From NCBI GenBank assembly GCA_013397865.1, contig VZTI01004088.1, forward strand, positions 1,909,478 to 1,973,477: a DNA stretch of 64,000 bases. The letters run 5' to 3'. Every line of letters begins with the position of its first letter. Positions within the stretch are counted from its first letter, which is position 1. A program made the position numbers and the translations under genes. Below the pieces are notes generated by a model, which saw nothing but the letters and a program-made list of their open reading frames with translations, was not told where the DNA came from and made no database searches. The DNA is from Struthidea cinerea. Its lineage: Eukaryota; Chordata; Aves; Passeriformes; Corcoracidae. Positions 52,580 to 62,819 of the stretch are shown here, piece after piece.

Positions 52580-52680
52580 ATTTGCAGCATGATTTTGTTC
52601 AGGACCACGCCATCCACCAGGTCCATGTAGACACCGAGGTTGTCCTGGTCGCCACTCCCTAGGTCCCCGAAGGTTTTCAC
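52580..52680 (-). CDS. CCDC88C: CCDC88C exon 2, residues 21-53 plus two bases of codon 54
   Basis: It begins VKTFGDLGSGDQDNL and continues with the conserved YMDLVDGVVLNKIMLQ segment of the Hook-type domain. The VDGV(F/V)LN signature is shared with CCDC88A and marks the calponin-homology-like fold. Acceptor CAG|GTGAAAACC; donor AT|GTGAGT, a phase 2 boundary that rejoins exon 3 to make isoleucine 54. Length is 101 bp. Base composition changes sharply after this exon, as the sequence leaves the CpG island. Confidence 0.97.
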
Positions 52681-52795
52681 CTGCCGGAGGAAGGACAGCG
52701 GGGTTGGGGGATGGCGGGCAGACACAGCCAACCCCGGCAGGACAGGGCTGCCCTGCCGGCTGCCCCCTCGCTCCCCGCCGCCCCGCTCTGCTCAC
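52681..52795 (-). other. CCDC88C: CCDC88C intron 1, 115 bp
   Basis: A very short GC-rich intron with a GTGAGC donor and a CCGGCAG acceptor. It keeps exons 1 and 2 together inside the promoter CpG island, unlike the multi-kilobase introns that follow. Nothing else is seen in it. Confidence 0.95.
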
Positions 52796-52855
52796 CCAGG
52801 TCACCAAGGGGCTCTGCAGGAAGAGCTCCAGGAGCTCGGAGACGGTCACGTCCAT
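52796..52855 (-). CDS. CCDC88C: CCDC88C exon 1 (coding part), residues 1-20
   Basis: It encodes MDVTVSELLELFLQSPLVTW, the conserved opening helix of the Hook-type domain. The start codon at 52855-52853 sits in a strong initiation context, with G at -3 and G at +4. An in-frame TGA lies 16 codons upstream (52906-52904), so no longer N-terminus is possible on this exon. The donor is TGG|GTGAGC, phase 0. The exon lies inside the CpG island. Reading through the donor extends an open frame into the intron, but that tail has no similarity to the family. Confidence 0.97.
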
Positions 52856-53316
52856 GTCGCCGGGGCTCGGGCGGCGGCAGGAGGCTGCGGGCGCGGGGCC
52901 GGCTCACTCGGGAGACAAAGGCGCGGAGCCCATGGCCCGCCACCCCGCTGCCCGCCGGGCGCTGCCTACAGGGCAAACAATGCGCGGCTCATCGCTCCCC
53001 CGCCCCGCTGGCACACGCGGGGCCGCTCGCCCCTCCCGACGGCAACAGGCCAGTCTTCCCCCGCCAAGCTCGCCCCACGCCTGCAGTAGGGGTTCCCCAA
53101 GCAAGAGCGAGCCACGCCGGGATAAGGGGGCTCAGCCGCCAGGCCAAACGCCCAGAGGCCGGGAGCAAAGGCGCGGAGCTCCGGCAAGACGGCTCTGAGG
53201 AGCAGCACCACAACGTCTCCGCTCCGACCGCCGCGGTACCTGTGCCGAGGCGTGCCCGAGCCCCGGCAATTAGACCCAGGCGGCGGCGGCGTGAGGGGCA
53301 GCGGCCGCCGCCAATG

Positions 53317-53458
53317 NNNNNNNNNNNNNNNNNNNNNNNNNNNNNNNNNNNNNNNNNNNNNNNNNNNNNNNNNNNNNNNNNNNNNNNNNNNNNNNNNNNN
53401 NNNNNNNNNNNNNNNNNNNNNNNNNNNNNNNNNNNNNNNNNNNNNNNNNNNNNNNNNN
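53317..53458. other. Assembly gap, 142 N
   Basis: Run of N within the CpG island, flanked by GGC/GCC-repeat-like sequence on the left and C/G-rich sequence on the right. The core promoter or first transcribed bases of CCDC88C may be missing here. Two apparent long open frames pass through it and should be ignored. Confidence 0.99.
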
Positions 53459-53940
53459 CCCCGGCGGGGGCGGCCCCGCACCCCTGCGGCTGCGCCTCGT
53501 TCCCGCTGTCACCGAGGTGATGCGCGGCCTCGCCAGGAAGTTCGCCCGCGGGGCCGCGCCGGGGGCGGCTGTACCTGCCGGGAGACGCCCGGCGCCGCGC
53601 CCTCCTCCGCTGGGAACGGCGCCAGCGCTGAGCGGGAGCGCGCGGGTCCGAAGTTTACGCTTTAAAAGCCACGAAATTCCCCACAAAGTACTTCATAGGG
53701 GCGCTTCCAGACGCGCCGCGTAAACCCCTTAGTGCAGGTGAAAGAACTAAGAGGGAAAACTTGGAGCAAAGCGAGCGGCAGAACCTGCTGCGCGCCCTCT
53801 TGGAATGAACCGGGAGCAGGTGCCCGTGGCGCTCCCGCCTCCGGGGCAGGTCCAGCGCGGCGGGGCCGGGCGGGCTGAGCCCGCGGAACAGACCGTCCTT
53901 CTGCCAGAGCGCCCAGCGGGGTGCTAGCTATTTTCCTGCG

Positions 53941-54889
53941 GGGCAGAATTCACCCAATCTTCAGTTAGGAAAATAAATAATGCCAGGTAATCTGGATGAT
54001 TGCTGCTTTTTTTATCCCAGGCTCAGAACTTGAGGAGAAATAATTTAGTCATGAAGCTGACCAGTTTAATGCACGGTGTCACATAGTGGGGCTTTGTTGT
54101 GCCAGGATTTCTGTTTGACAGTTTGCTCTGTTTTTCACAGATGCAATCTTTTATCTCTGGTATTTATCAGGCTGTGCATCAGCCACTTTTTAGTGCATTC
54201 TGCCTATTTCTTGTTCGATCATACTGAACTCACAAAATATATTTTGCATCTTGCGCAGTCAGACAAGACATATCTGAAATTCTGGTTATTATTAACCACC
54301 TACCTTCGATACGTATTTTTGTTAAGGGGGTGGGTGCATGTGTGTGTGTGCATCGGCTGAGGGAGAGACATCTGTTGTTGTGCCTGAGGGACTAGAGCAG
54401 TTTGCAAGCAGACTATTACTAAATGATAGACACTGGTGTTCATTGTAGAGGCCTGTTTGTCCCACTAAAGATCGGGTTTAATGATCTGCTTCATGCGGAT
54501 CCTTATTTTAGGCAGCCCTGTAGACAAGGACGGATAACTCCCACTTGCTACGCTGGTACATGTGAATTGCAACTTGTTTACGAGCAAAAAAACAACTTAG
54601 TATTTGAAAAATATATAGACCAATTCACAGAAGACAGAATAAAGATGGAAGACTGCTTTCCCACTTTTCACAACTTGGATACAACTCGTTTGTAGGACAA
54701 ACAGACTCCTGAAAAGAAGCAACAGCTGCACAGTCCGATCCAGCTGTTGCCAGTAGTGAGGTAATTGAAAGGGAGGGCGCATCATGGAGCACAGTTATAA
54801 AAACCAAACTTCTTACCCAGGAAACGTTCCTGGGGATGCTGTTAGCTGCCAAATGCTCACGCGTTATTCAAGGTGCCTGCCTGTGTTAC
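53941..54889. other. Intergenic, nothing recognised
   Basis: Ordinary AT-rich sequence between the two CpG islands, with a short GT run at about 54.34 kb. No gene was seen. Confidence 0.7.
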
Positions 54890-55400
54890 AGGAAATATTC
54901 GGCCTCGGGCAGTATGGAGGCGGGAGCTGGAGGTGCAGCCCCGGTAGCAGGACGGGCCGGGGCTGGGAATGGGGCTGGGAATGCGGGGGCCGCCACGGCG
55001 GGCGGGGACCGGGCGCCCTCTGGCGGCGGCGGGCGGGGGCGCGGGAAGCGGCTGCGCGCTCTCGTCGGATGCCGAAAGCAAAGCAGCAGTGGGAAATAAT
55101 ACTTTCCCTGCTGTGAAATGCGCTGGGAGCACTGATGTAGTCTGGAAAATACTGATAAACTGCTTCTACACGGATGCGGGGTTGTGAAGGGCTGCAGGCC
55201 GGGGGGACGCACGCTGGGAAAGGCTGAGTAGCTGCGAGTCTCCCCCAACCACTCGAGCCTCACGCTGCGGATGGCAGAGCCCGGCTGCCCCGGGCAGGAA
55301 CAAGCCCAGGCTTGCCCGGAGCTCCGCTGAGAGCAGCCCTGGACGCGGGGCTGCGGAGGGTAGGCTGCCCGCCTTGGGCAAAACACATACTCTGGTTCTG
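54890..55400. promoter_or_regulatory. Second CpG island, about 2 kb upstream of CCDC88C
   Basis: Dense CpG sequence, with its core at 54.91-55.07 kb rich in GGCGG/GGGCGGGG GC boxes and a TGCGCGCTC segment. It is separated from the main island by about 950 bp of AT-rich DNA. A plus-strand ATG at 54913 opens a Gly/Ala-rich frame that stops at about 55.1 kb, which I regard as compositional. It could be a distal or alternative CCDC88C promoter, the promoter of a divergent noncoding RNA, or a poised regulatory island. Confidence 0.7.
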
Positions 55401-57899
55401 AGCCCCCAAAATGCTTGTGGATGGGTTTCCCCTCGGTAATTCCGTGTCATACCTGTCAGCCCCACCTGGGTGCGTGCTACTTCTTCCACGTCCTGTCCAA
55501 AACTATGCCTTAGCATTTATACTGAGAGCACTTTATTCACCCACCTTGTGTTCCACCAAGGATGTATCTTGTAAAACCTCACCTTCCTATTTCAGGTCAA
55601 GTTCTCATTTGTGATGGTACCTAAGCTGCCGCCTTCCCACAGAAGATAAAATAAAACAAATACCAACGAATACATCCAAGAAAGTTCAGATCCAGACATG
55701 TACAAGCAATTGCGTTTAGAAATCATGCTTCTTACAGAAAAGCAAGGACGAAAACTTGCAGTATGTAAGTTTAATGTGATTTGCAACAATTTTGTTTTGA
55801 CACCATTTCACATGCTCAGCTTTTAACTAAGAACATAATTATCAAAGAATTAAGAAGCACCAGAACTGTTATTTAAGACACATACATAGACACAAGCTAC
55901 TGAAGACACCCGTGTGTTTAATGCCTCTGTTATCATCGTGTATTTTTAAAGCAGTTTTCACAGCCACAAAGCACTCGATTTTCAACAACAGACTACAGAA
56001 GGAACTTTCTAAGCTCAAACATTTTCAAATGTTCCTTTAGGCTGACTGTAAATGGCATGATTCACCCCCCTCAGACTGTCCCCTAGCAACGAGTACAACC
56101 ATCAACAAAGCTCCACCATTCATCTGCTGTCTGAAGTGTAAGTTGCTGAGGGATGGGAATAACAGAATTCATGAGGTTACAATACAAGAGTTAAACTCAT
56201 GGTAATCAGGAAAGAGCTTTTTCTCCTCCTTTGCTTGGGACTGTCATTAAGCAGCTTTCTTGTAAATATGACTCGACTGCTCATCAAACAACTTCTCAGC
56301 TATGGAGCACGATTGCTCTAAGTAGACTCCAGAGCTGTAAACAATGGGTGCCAGGAGAAAAAGAAGGTGGTCAGATGATAGCTTTGCTCCTCGCAATATT
56401 CAATTCTGAAATGCTGTTTCCAATATTGTTCATTTTTAGACAAAGGTGGTAAAGAAACAGTGTTAGAGAAATTTGAATGAGAGTAAAAAGAAACAAACCC
56501 GTACGTGCTACCAAAACACAAACAAAGCCCCAGGAGTATTCACTAATGTGCATTGAATGCGGGGGCAGGGGGGGATGCCAGTGATTAACAGTCTGTGGCT
56601 GGTATCTGAAACATTCAGAGACAAACTCCCAGAAAAAAAACTAGCATTGACCTTTGGCACGTTTGTTCAGTGCTGAAATTTAAGCCAGCTGCTGAGGCTC
56701 CTGAGGAGACCAACATGATAGACAAGCTAAAATACAAAGAGAGGGAGTTTGGGCAGAATATCTCATAAACCTCTGAGTCCATAGAAAATAAACAGAGAGT
56801 CAAACACACCAGGCAAACAATAAAGTTAATAATCAGCAAAAGATATGGGGAGGAGATGAAGTTTATGGCTCTTTGCATGAACTTGAAAGCAAGGGAGGAA
56901 GACTCACATCCCAGGCAAACACAAAATGATGACATAACCTCCTTGACTTGAACCCTTCAGAGAGGCAATGAGTGTCATAGCAGTGGAGGAATGCTCATGT
57001 GTTGTAAGCACTACCCACACTCATGGACCTGCAAGAAGAGAGAAGAAATTAATTTCAGTTAGATTCATAACCACAAGAGGTGCTAGAAGCAAAGGCTGGT
57101 TCTGGTGATCTAATGCAGTGAGCTCAGGAGACACAGTAGGGTGGGAAGCTCATGTCCAGCATATTGGGAAAGATGTCCTCTGAAGCGGCAGCAGCAGCAA
57201 GGGGAAGGTGTCTTCTTGCAGGTTTTAAAGACACAATAGGTCCTGGTCTGTTGAGACGGTGATTACTGAAGAGAATAATTGTGTAAAGGCTTGGGCACCT
57301 TATCCAAAGACTTGTGTTCCCATCAGGGCAGGGAACATATCCAAGGCAGAAGATTGCCATGTATGTTTCTCAGTTTCTTTGTCAGGAGGTAAAAGAAGAA
57401 CTACATCAGCAGCACTAACTGGGAATCATGAGACAAGTAAAAGAACTAGTAGGACCACACTAGCAACTGTTATTGACTGCTTTAAAGGAAAAATAGGGAA
57501 GTATAGAAAGCATACAAGGAGCTAAAATGTATCAAATAGAACATATTTTGATTATGTTTTGTTAACATGAAAAATATTTCAAATCGTAAGTATCAATTCC
57601 TATCAATTGTAACTAGCAAATGTCCTTATAAAAACAGAATGTGATTTCGAAGGTCCAAAACTTTAGGGAATTTTCATTTTTCAGACTGCTGTTTTGACAT
57701 TTGAGTTATACAAGGGCATATCAATATCTATATTGATAACACTGGGCATGAGGTAAAAGTAAGAGGCAAGCACAGCCAAAAGTTTTATAAGCAGCTTTGG
57801 GAAATAGGCTGTTCAGAGTTGAAGAAAAGTATAAATTCACGTGCAAGGAAAACACTCCAGGGAGAAGTTAACAAAGCTTCAGCAGGGAGGTGGATGGCA
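55401..57899. other. Intergenic, nothing firmly recognised
   Basis: AT-rich sequence without supported genes. A short 8-bp AT palindrome lies at about 57.72 kb. Open frames are scattered and unsupported. Confidence 0.7.
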
Positions 57900-57903
57900 G
57901 TAC

Positions 57904-58480
57904 TGTCCGCCCAGCTGCCCTTGGATGGCCCGGTGTAAGCCCAAGAAGCTGAGGCGGCTCTCCTGAAGGACAAGGTCCACAAAGATCCGGTGCCCTTCCC
58001 GGCGGCCGGAGTTTGGCAAATCCGCTTCCAGGCTGGGGAAGCCTGCCTAAGGGGTGCCAATAGTTCGGCTGCCAGGCCTCGGAGGCAAAGGGAGAAAAGA
58101 GAGACAGAGACCTTCCAACTGTCCAGCAACACTTATTGCCAACCAGGGTAGGGGAAGATCCCCGAGGGTCCAGGGCAGTTACACAGCCTTTTAGCGAAGG
58201 GAGAAAGGGGTGGGGCAATCCGGATGGGCCAATGCAAACAGTGACAGTGGGAGGATACAATCATGGGGGGACCAACCAGGGAGCACTGAGGGAGGGTTCA
58301 ACCATTAACATCCAATCAACAACCGAATAGCTAAGAACTTTCCGGAACTGGGGGAGGTGTTTATGCCGCGTCTCCACCCAAGGATGCACCCTCTGACTCA
58401 GACTCATCCAGCCATTAGATGGCCAGGGCCTGATGGGCGGGAGTGGACCACAGCCCACTGGGTTGGGCCACCACAGCACA
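57904..58480 (-). mobile_element. Endogenous retrovirus LTR, probably solo, 577 bp
   Basis: Read on the minus strand it begins TGTGCTGTGGTGG and ends GGGCGGACA, so it has TG...CA ends. GTAC flanks both sides (58481-58484 and 57900-57903), a 4-bp target-site duplication as typical of class I elements. Inside are ATTGG (inverted CCAAT) elements, a TAAAAGG TATA-like box (plus 58187-58193) and an AATAAG polyadenylation-type signal (plus 58132-58137) followed by a T/C- and GT-rich stretch. This is the expected U3-R-U5 order. No primer-binding site or coding region adjoins it. Because GTAC is a palindrome only 4 bp long, the exact ends are less certain than for the other LTR. Confidence 0.65.
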
Positions 58481-58898
58481 GTACGGCTGGGACCACCACC
58501 TCTGATACCTACCAAGGGCAGAGCCATTTCTTGGAACAGTGAACAACATGGGAATGAGGAAATTTGTGTCCCTGCTATCTGCTCAAATAGCACGCCAAAT
58601 TCACTTCTGTGTGCAAGAGTCAAACAGATGTGGGAAGAATAATTTGAGGAACTAATGAAAGACTCCAATTTTGAGGGGTTGTGATAGAAGGCACAAAACT
58701 AAGGTTATCCAGTGATAAAGAGTCCCTTTTTTAATTGCCTTTTTTCCAGCAGTCCACAGGGTTTCATTTCAGCATTCAATTGTTCTAATAATTTATATGA
58801 AACCCCCACAAGATTCATACACCAGTAAACGTGGTTGCAACTAGAGCAACATCAAATCAAATCTACAAGCTCATCAGGTAGCCGGCCACTGATGAAAA
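58481..58898. other. Intergenic, nothing recognised
   Basis: About 0.4 kb between the 577-bp LTR and the CR1 tail. No gene or repeat that I recognise. Confidence 0.6.
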
Positions 58899-59020
58899 AT
58901 CATAGGACCACAGAACAGAACCATAGAACAGAACCACAGAATATAATGGGTTGGAAGGGACCCAAAAAGGTTGAGTCCAACTCCTAGTTCTGTACAAGAC
59001 AACCCCAAAATACAGTAAGT
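58899..59020 (-). mobile_element. CR1 3'-end fragment
   Basis: The plus strand shows the reverse complement of a CR1 terminus: imperfect acagaaccatagaacagaa units, then aatgggttggaagggaccca and gagtccaactcctagttctg. The left end carries the tail octamers. The inner boundary, about 59.02 kb, is approximate. It is only a short 5'-truncated copy, common in birds. Confidence 0.85.
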
Positions 59021-59308
59021 TATGCCTCCCTCACATGAATTAAGACATTAAATTATGGCTCTGATTGAGGGTAGGCATTACAGACCCTCCCACAGAAGGT
59101 TTTCCTGTATCTACAGCATGCCCACATGCCCTGCCTCCTTGCTGAACTATGAACTATATATTCCTTCATTTCTTCTGGACTCCAAAAAGAGAAAGTGGTG
59201 GAGAACACGCACATGGACAACTTATCTAGAAAAAATTAAGTTGTGGCAACTTCTCTTCTTTGAATGCTTGCCTGGTTTTACACCAGGTGACCCATCTCAT
59301 GTCCTTTC

Positions 59309-59313
59309 ACAGC
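59309..59313. repeat. Left target-site duplication of the 1,077-bp LTR
   Basis: acagc, matching the copy at 60391-60395, directly adjoining the LTR end. Confidence 0.75.
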
Positions 59314-60390
59314 TGCCGAGGTATGACACTGGCCCAGCGCCAGGCACCCATGAGAGCCGTTCGATCGCCCTCCCCTGCCACAGCTGGGCAGAGGAGGGAA
59401 AAGGAAAAAAAAATTAACGAACGCTTTGTGAGTGAGATAAGGACCGGGAGAACACTTCAAGGGCGAAACAGGCTCAACTTAAGTTGAAGTGAATTTATTA
59501 CTAACAGAATCAGAGGAGGATAATGAGATGTAAAATAAGCCCTTAGAACCTTTTCCCCCCAGCCCCTCCCTCCTTCCCACTGACAGCGCAGGGAGACAGG
59601 TGTGGGGGTTTGGTCAGTTCGTCACTGAGCTTTCCTTCCGCTGCTCCGGGAGGGTTGTTCTTCCCCTGTGAGGCTGTGGGGTCCCTCCCATGGGAGACAC
59701 TTCTCTGTGAACTTCCCTGGCATGGGTCCAATCTCAGGAGCAGCAGCCACACCGCCCCTGCTGCAGTGTGAGCCCCTCCCACGGGCACACAGTCCTCCCA
59801 AAACCGCTGTGCCATGGCTCTCTCTTTCCTTGGGGTGCAGTCCCCCAAGGACAGGCTGCTCCAGCCTGGAAGCAGGGGCCCTCTCTCCACCGGGTCTCCC
59901 ACTGGATCACAGTGTCCTCCAGGCATGCACTGGCACTGGCTCCGGCACGGGCACCTCCCCCACGGGCTGCGGGTGGATCTCTGCATCCCCCGTGGACCCA
60001 TGGGCTGCAGGGGGACAACCTGCTTCACCATGGTCTGCACCACGGCCTGCAGAGGCATCTCGGCTCTGGCACCTGGAGCACCTCCTCCCCCTCCTTCTCC
60101 ACTGACTTTGGTGTCACCACGTTGTTTTCCCTCACACGTTCTCACCACCTCCTCTTCTCTGGCTAGAATCCAAAACTTTGTGACTTCAAGAAGAAAACTT
60201 CTTACGTATGTCATCACAGAGGTGTTACCAACCTCTCTCGTTGGCCCAGCCTTGGCCAGCAGCATGTCCATCTTCAGAGCCATGAGAGATTGGCTCTGCT
60301 GGACATGGTGGAAACTTCCGGGAGCTCCTCAAAGTAGCCACCTTTGTGGCCCCCCTGCTACCAAAAACCAGGCCGTGCCAAACCAGTACA
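59314..60390 (-). mobile_element. Endogenous retrovirus LTR, solo, 1,077 bp
   Basis: Read on the minus strand it begins TGTACTGGTTTGG and ends CATACCTCGGCA, giving TG...CA termini flanked by identical 5-bp acagc copies. A 5-bp duplication fits class III (ERVL-like) integration. An AATAAA signal (plus 59494-59499) lies about 180 bp from the U5 end. The upstream U3 part is GC-rich and built of degenerate units of about 40 bp containing ccCACGGGCTGCA-like cores (59.69-60.06 kb). I recognise the layout as a widespread avian LTR family. A minus-strand open frame of 246 codons inside it is compositional, not a gene. No internal retroviral sequence adjoins it, so it is a solo LTR left by recombination. 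Confidence 0.85.
59494..59499 (-). terminator. AATAAA polyadenylation signal within the LTR
   Basis: tttatt on the plus strand, AATAAA on the LTR strand, at the expected R-region position. It could terminate minus-strand transcripts entering from the right, but that is not shown. Confidence 0.6.
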
Positions 60391-60395
60391 ACAGC
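60391..60395. repeat. Right target-site duplication of the 1,077-bp LTR
   Basis: acagc, identical to 59309-59313. Confidence 0.75.
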
Positions 60396-62819
60396 TTACC
60401 TGGAATGCGAGTCAATGTCCTCAAGGCAGGGGAACTGCAGTGCTGCTCACAGGCATTCACAGCACAGCTCCAGGATGCCTCTGCAGCTGTGGAATGGCTG
60501 AGAGGGGTAAGGCTGAACTTCTGTGGCCACTCTGCAGATGCCAGGAAACATCATTTAGCAAGGTAACCAACATCACTTGTGCTGGGTTGAAAAGGCAGCC
60601 ACTTGCCTAATAGCGCCACAGCAGCAACATGAGAACAGAGCCCCATCAATTCTCCAATTAAACATCTCTGCAGGGATGTAAAAACACAGGCAAACCTCAT
60701 CCAAACAGTTCCATCCTTAGTACATTAAGCACTTAATTCCATGAGAACATGGTGTCTCACCCAGGTGGGCTACGAGAGATGGATGAATGGTGTGATCTTT
60801 GCTGCCAAGCAAGCACATTACAGACAGTACATTCTAGACAACTCACTGTTTAGATACACCAGGTTTTAAGATCCTTTCACCTTCATGACACAGGAGGTCT
60901 TTTTTTTGGTGATGTGCACCGTAAACTTGAATGCTGCCACACTCTGCACACATCAGAAGAAAATCTAGAAATACTCCAGATCACCTGGAATTTCTTTCAC
61001 TAGTGTGTGGGTTCCTTGGGGGACCAGGTACTTCACACACATTCTGTCTGGTATTCCCAGCAAGTCTAGGCTCAAAGCTTGGAAGTACATTCGAGGAATC
61101 GGCATCAAGTCTTTCAGCCACTGAAGGAGCAGAGGGGTCTCTATGGATGATTCAAACACCTTGGCTCTTGTCTGTAAATATGGAAAGGGTGCCCTGTAAA
61201 CCACACTTCAGGGCACAATTAAAATGCAACTAAGATGACTGAGCCATGCTTAGTACAATATACATGCAGCTGTCTTGGGATGAGGACAAATGGTTTTAAA
61301 AAATCAGCCCAGAGAAAGATCTAGAACAGAGCACTGTTTCCTAACATCATTTTTTCCACCACTTAACTCAAACCCACTTTTTATTTTTTTTAAATTATCC
61401 ATCACTTCTTGCAATCCCAGTATTTTCTTTTCTTTCCCTCTAAAATACATTTCGTGATTTCCACGAACACAAAAGTGAGTATCACTGAGCAAGAGCATAC
61501 CCACCATTCACCTACTTCCAACTTCCAGAAATAATGTATTATCCAAGTGCAGACATGTCCTGTCAGGCTACAAGCATTAGATAATTGGGAAGACAACTAA
61601 CTGTGAGTTAGAAAGCATTAAAAGATGTGCAGCCTAATGTTTTACCAGTCTTTTAGAGCTTCATAAAAATATAAAAACTTCAAAAAGTTCCTGCTTTCAT
61701 TATGATTTTGACCAAGCCCAGTAACTTCAGGATAATATTTCTCTGTTAAATGCAATGCTTCAAAATCCAAGATTCCTACAAGTATTATGAAAGTATCTGA
61801 AAGTCTGGAAGACTGAAGCATCAAACATCACAAGATCCAAGCACTCGATTGCTAAAGGAACAGAAAAAACCATTAAACAAAAAGTGTGCCTTTGACCAAC
61901 TCAGAAGAATGGTTTCCTGAGATACAGCCTGGAAGACTTGAAGATGACTGTATGGATAAATTTTGAGAGCTTTATGCTCAAGGAAAGTTTGACAGTTTGA
62001 GCTGGATTTAGGTTCTGGTTAATTAAGAAAACCTGCAGAATGGCAGATTTCCTTGTCACAATGTCTGCTCTGACACCAAAGTTGCAAAAATCAGGTTTCA
62101 GACAGTTTGTTGAGATAGCACGGGGACTCAGCGTGCAGCAGCAGGTTGTGTCTAATCCCATAGTGACCACGTGCACAACTCCTGACCTCTAAAATTTACT
62201 GCTGAGAACTACCCTATCAGAGACATTTCAAATACATTGTAATAACTCAACCTTAGAAAGTGATTACAAATGAACTCTTTGAGGAAAAGATGGCTAATAA
62301 TTTTTCCCTAATGCACACTGTTATTTAAATCCAAAATGGCTGGTATGTACTGACAAAGCCCAAGCACTGAAGCTTTGCCTTTTGTAGTTGGCACAGAACC
62401 TGCCACGCCGTCTACAACATTCAGAAACAAAGTGCTCAGCTACCCTTGGGTGTGATCACCGATGATCCTGCCTCAGATTCTCATTTCTCTTATTTCTACT
62501 GGTATTGACACATTTACGTATTAAACATCATGATTGTTGCAACACCGGTGCTTTGAATGCCCAAAAGGAAATTGGCTCTTGAAAACAAATATAAGAATGG
62601 GTCTCTCATTTGCAAAGGAACTGAATAAATGCCCTTTCATAGGAAGCACTGCTGTGCAAAGCCATCGTCTGTAAAAGGAGTAAGGAAGCAGGATATAATG
62701 CCTAATTTCAAATTAGTATTATTTAGACTTTTGGGAAAAGGGGAAAGAAGGCAGTCATTGAGTTAGACCAAGTCAATTTCAAGTTTTTCAACTGAGCATT
62801 GGAATAAATTTCAAAAGAT
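60396..62819. other. Intergenic, nothing recognised
   Basis: About 2.4 kb with no supported gene or mobile element. Apparent open frames are short and unsupported. Confidence 0.65.

Larger units (their letters stand above)
1..52855 (-). other. CCDC88C: CCDC88C (DAPLE) gene, 5' part, exons 1-10 with introns
   Basis: The ten exons below splice in frame into 350 residues that match the N-terminus of CCDC88C from the first residue (MDVTVSELLELFLQSPLVTW). The paralogue CCDC88A (Girdin) starts differently, with MENEIFTPLLEQF, and lacks the exon-8 VDLTQERDYLQ form, so CCDC88C is chosen over CCDC88A/B. The product is a large cytoplasmic scaffold. Known family roles are Dishevelled binding, G-alpha-i modulation through a C-terminal motif, and non-canonical Wnt signalling with cell-polarity control. 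Only the Hook-type domain (about residues 1-165), the linker (about 220-250) and the first part of the coiled coil (about 250-350) are encoded here. Intron sizes, 5' to 3': 115, 7322, 30355, 9175, 1610, 1305, 702, 539 and 453 bp, then an intron that leaves the window. No frameshift or stop interrupts any exon, so the gene looks functional. Confidence 0.97.
52460..53940 (-). promoter_or_regulatory. CCDC88C: CpG-island promoter and 5' UTR region of CCDC88C
   Basis: Very GC- and CpG-rich sequence covering exons 1-2 and about 1.1 kb upstream, with abrupt AT-rich borders on both sides. The transcription start cannot be placed. It probably lies upstream of 52906, in or near the gap. A CCAAT sequence (plus strand 53311-53315, so ATTGG on the gene strand) adjoins the gap. 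GC-box-like G/C runs are frequent. Long open frames on both strands here are composition artefacts. Confidence 0.85.

Noticed and set aside
52711..53520. Long open frames (up to 269 codons) on both strands across the CpG island
   Set aside because: They pass through the N gap and exist because GC-rich DNA has few stops. They overlap the real exons 1-2 and have no family resemblance.
54836..55099. Gly/Ala-rich plus-strand frame in the second CpG island
   Set aside because: Composition explains it. No clear donor and no known first exon match.
57719..57738. AT palindrome ATCAATAT/ATATTGAT
   Set aside because: Eight-bp AT-rich arms are expected by chance.
59543..60283. 246-codon minus-strand open frame and 250-codon plus-strand frame
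   Set aside because: Both lie wholly or mostly inside the solo LTR, whose GC-rich degenerate repeats create open frames. No retroviral or host protein is recognisable.
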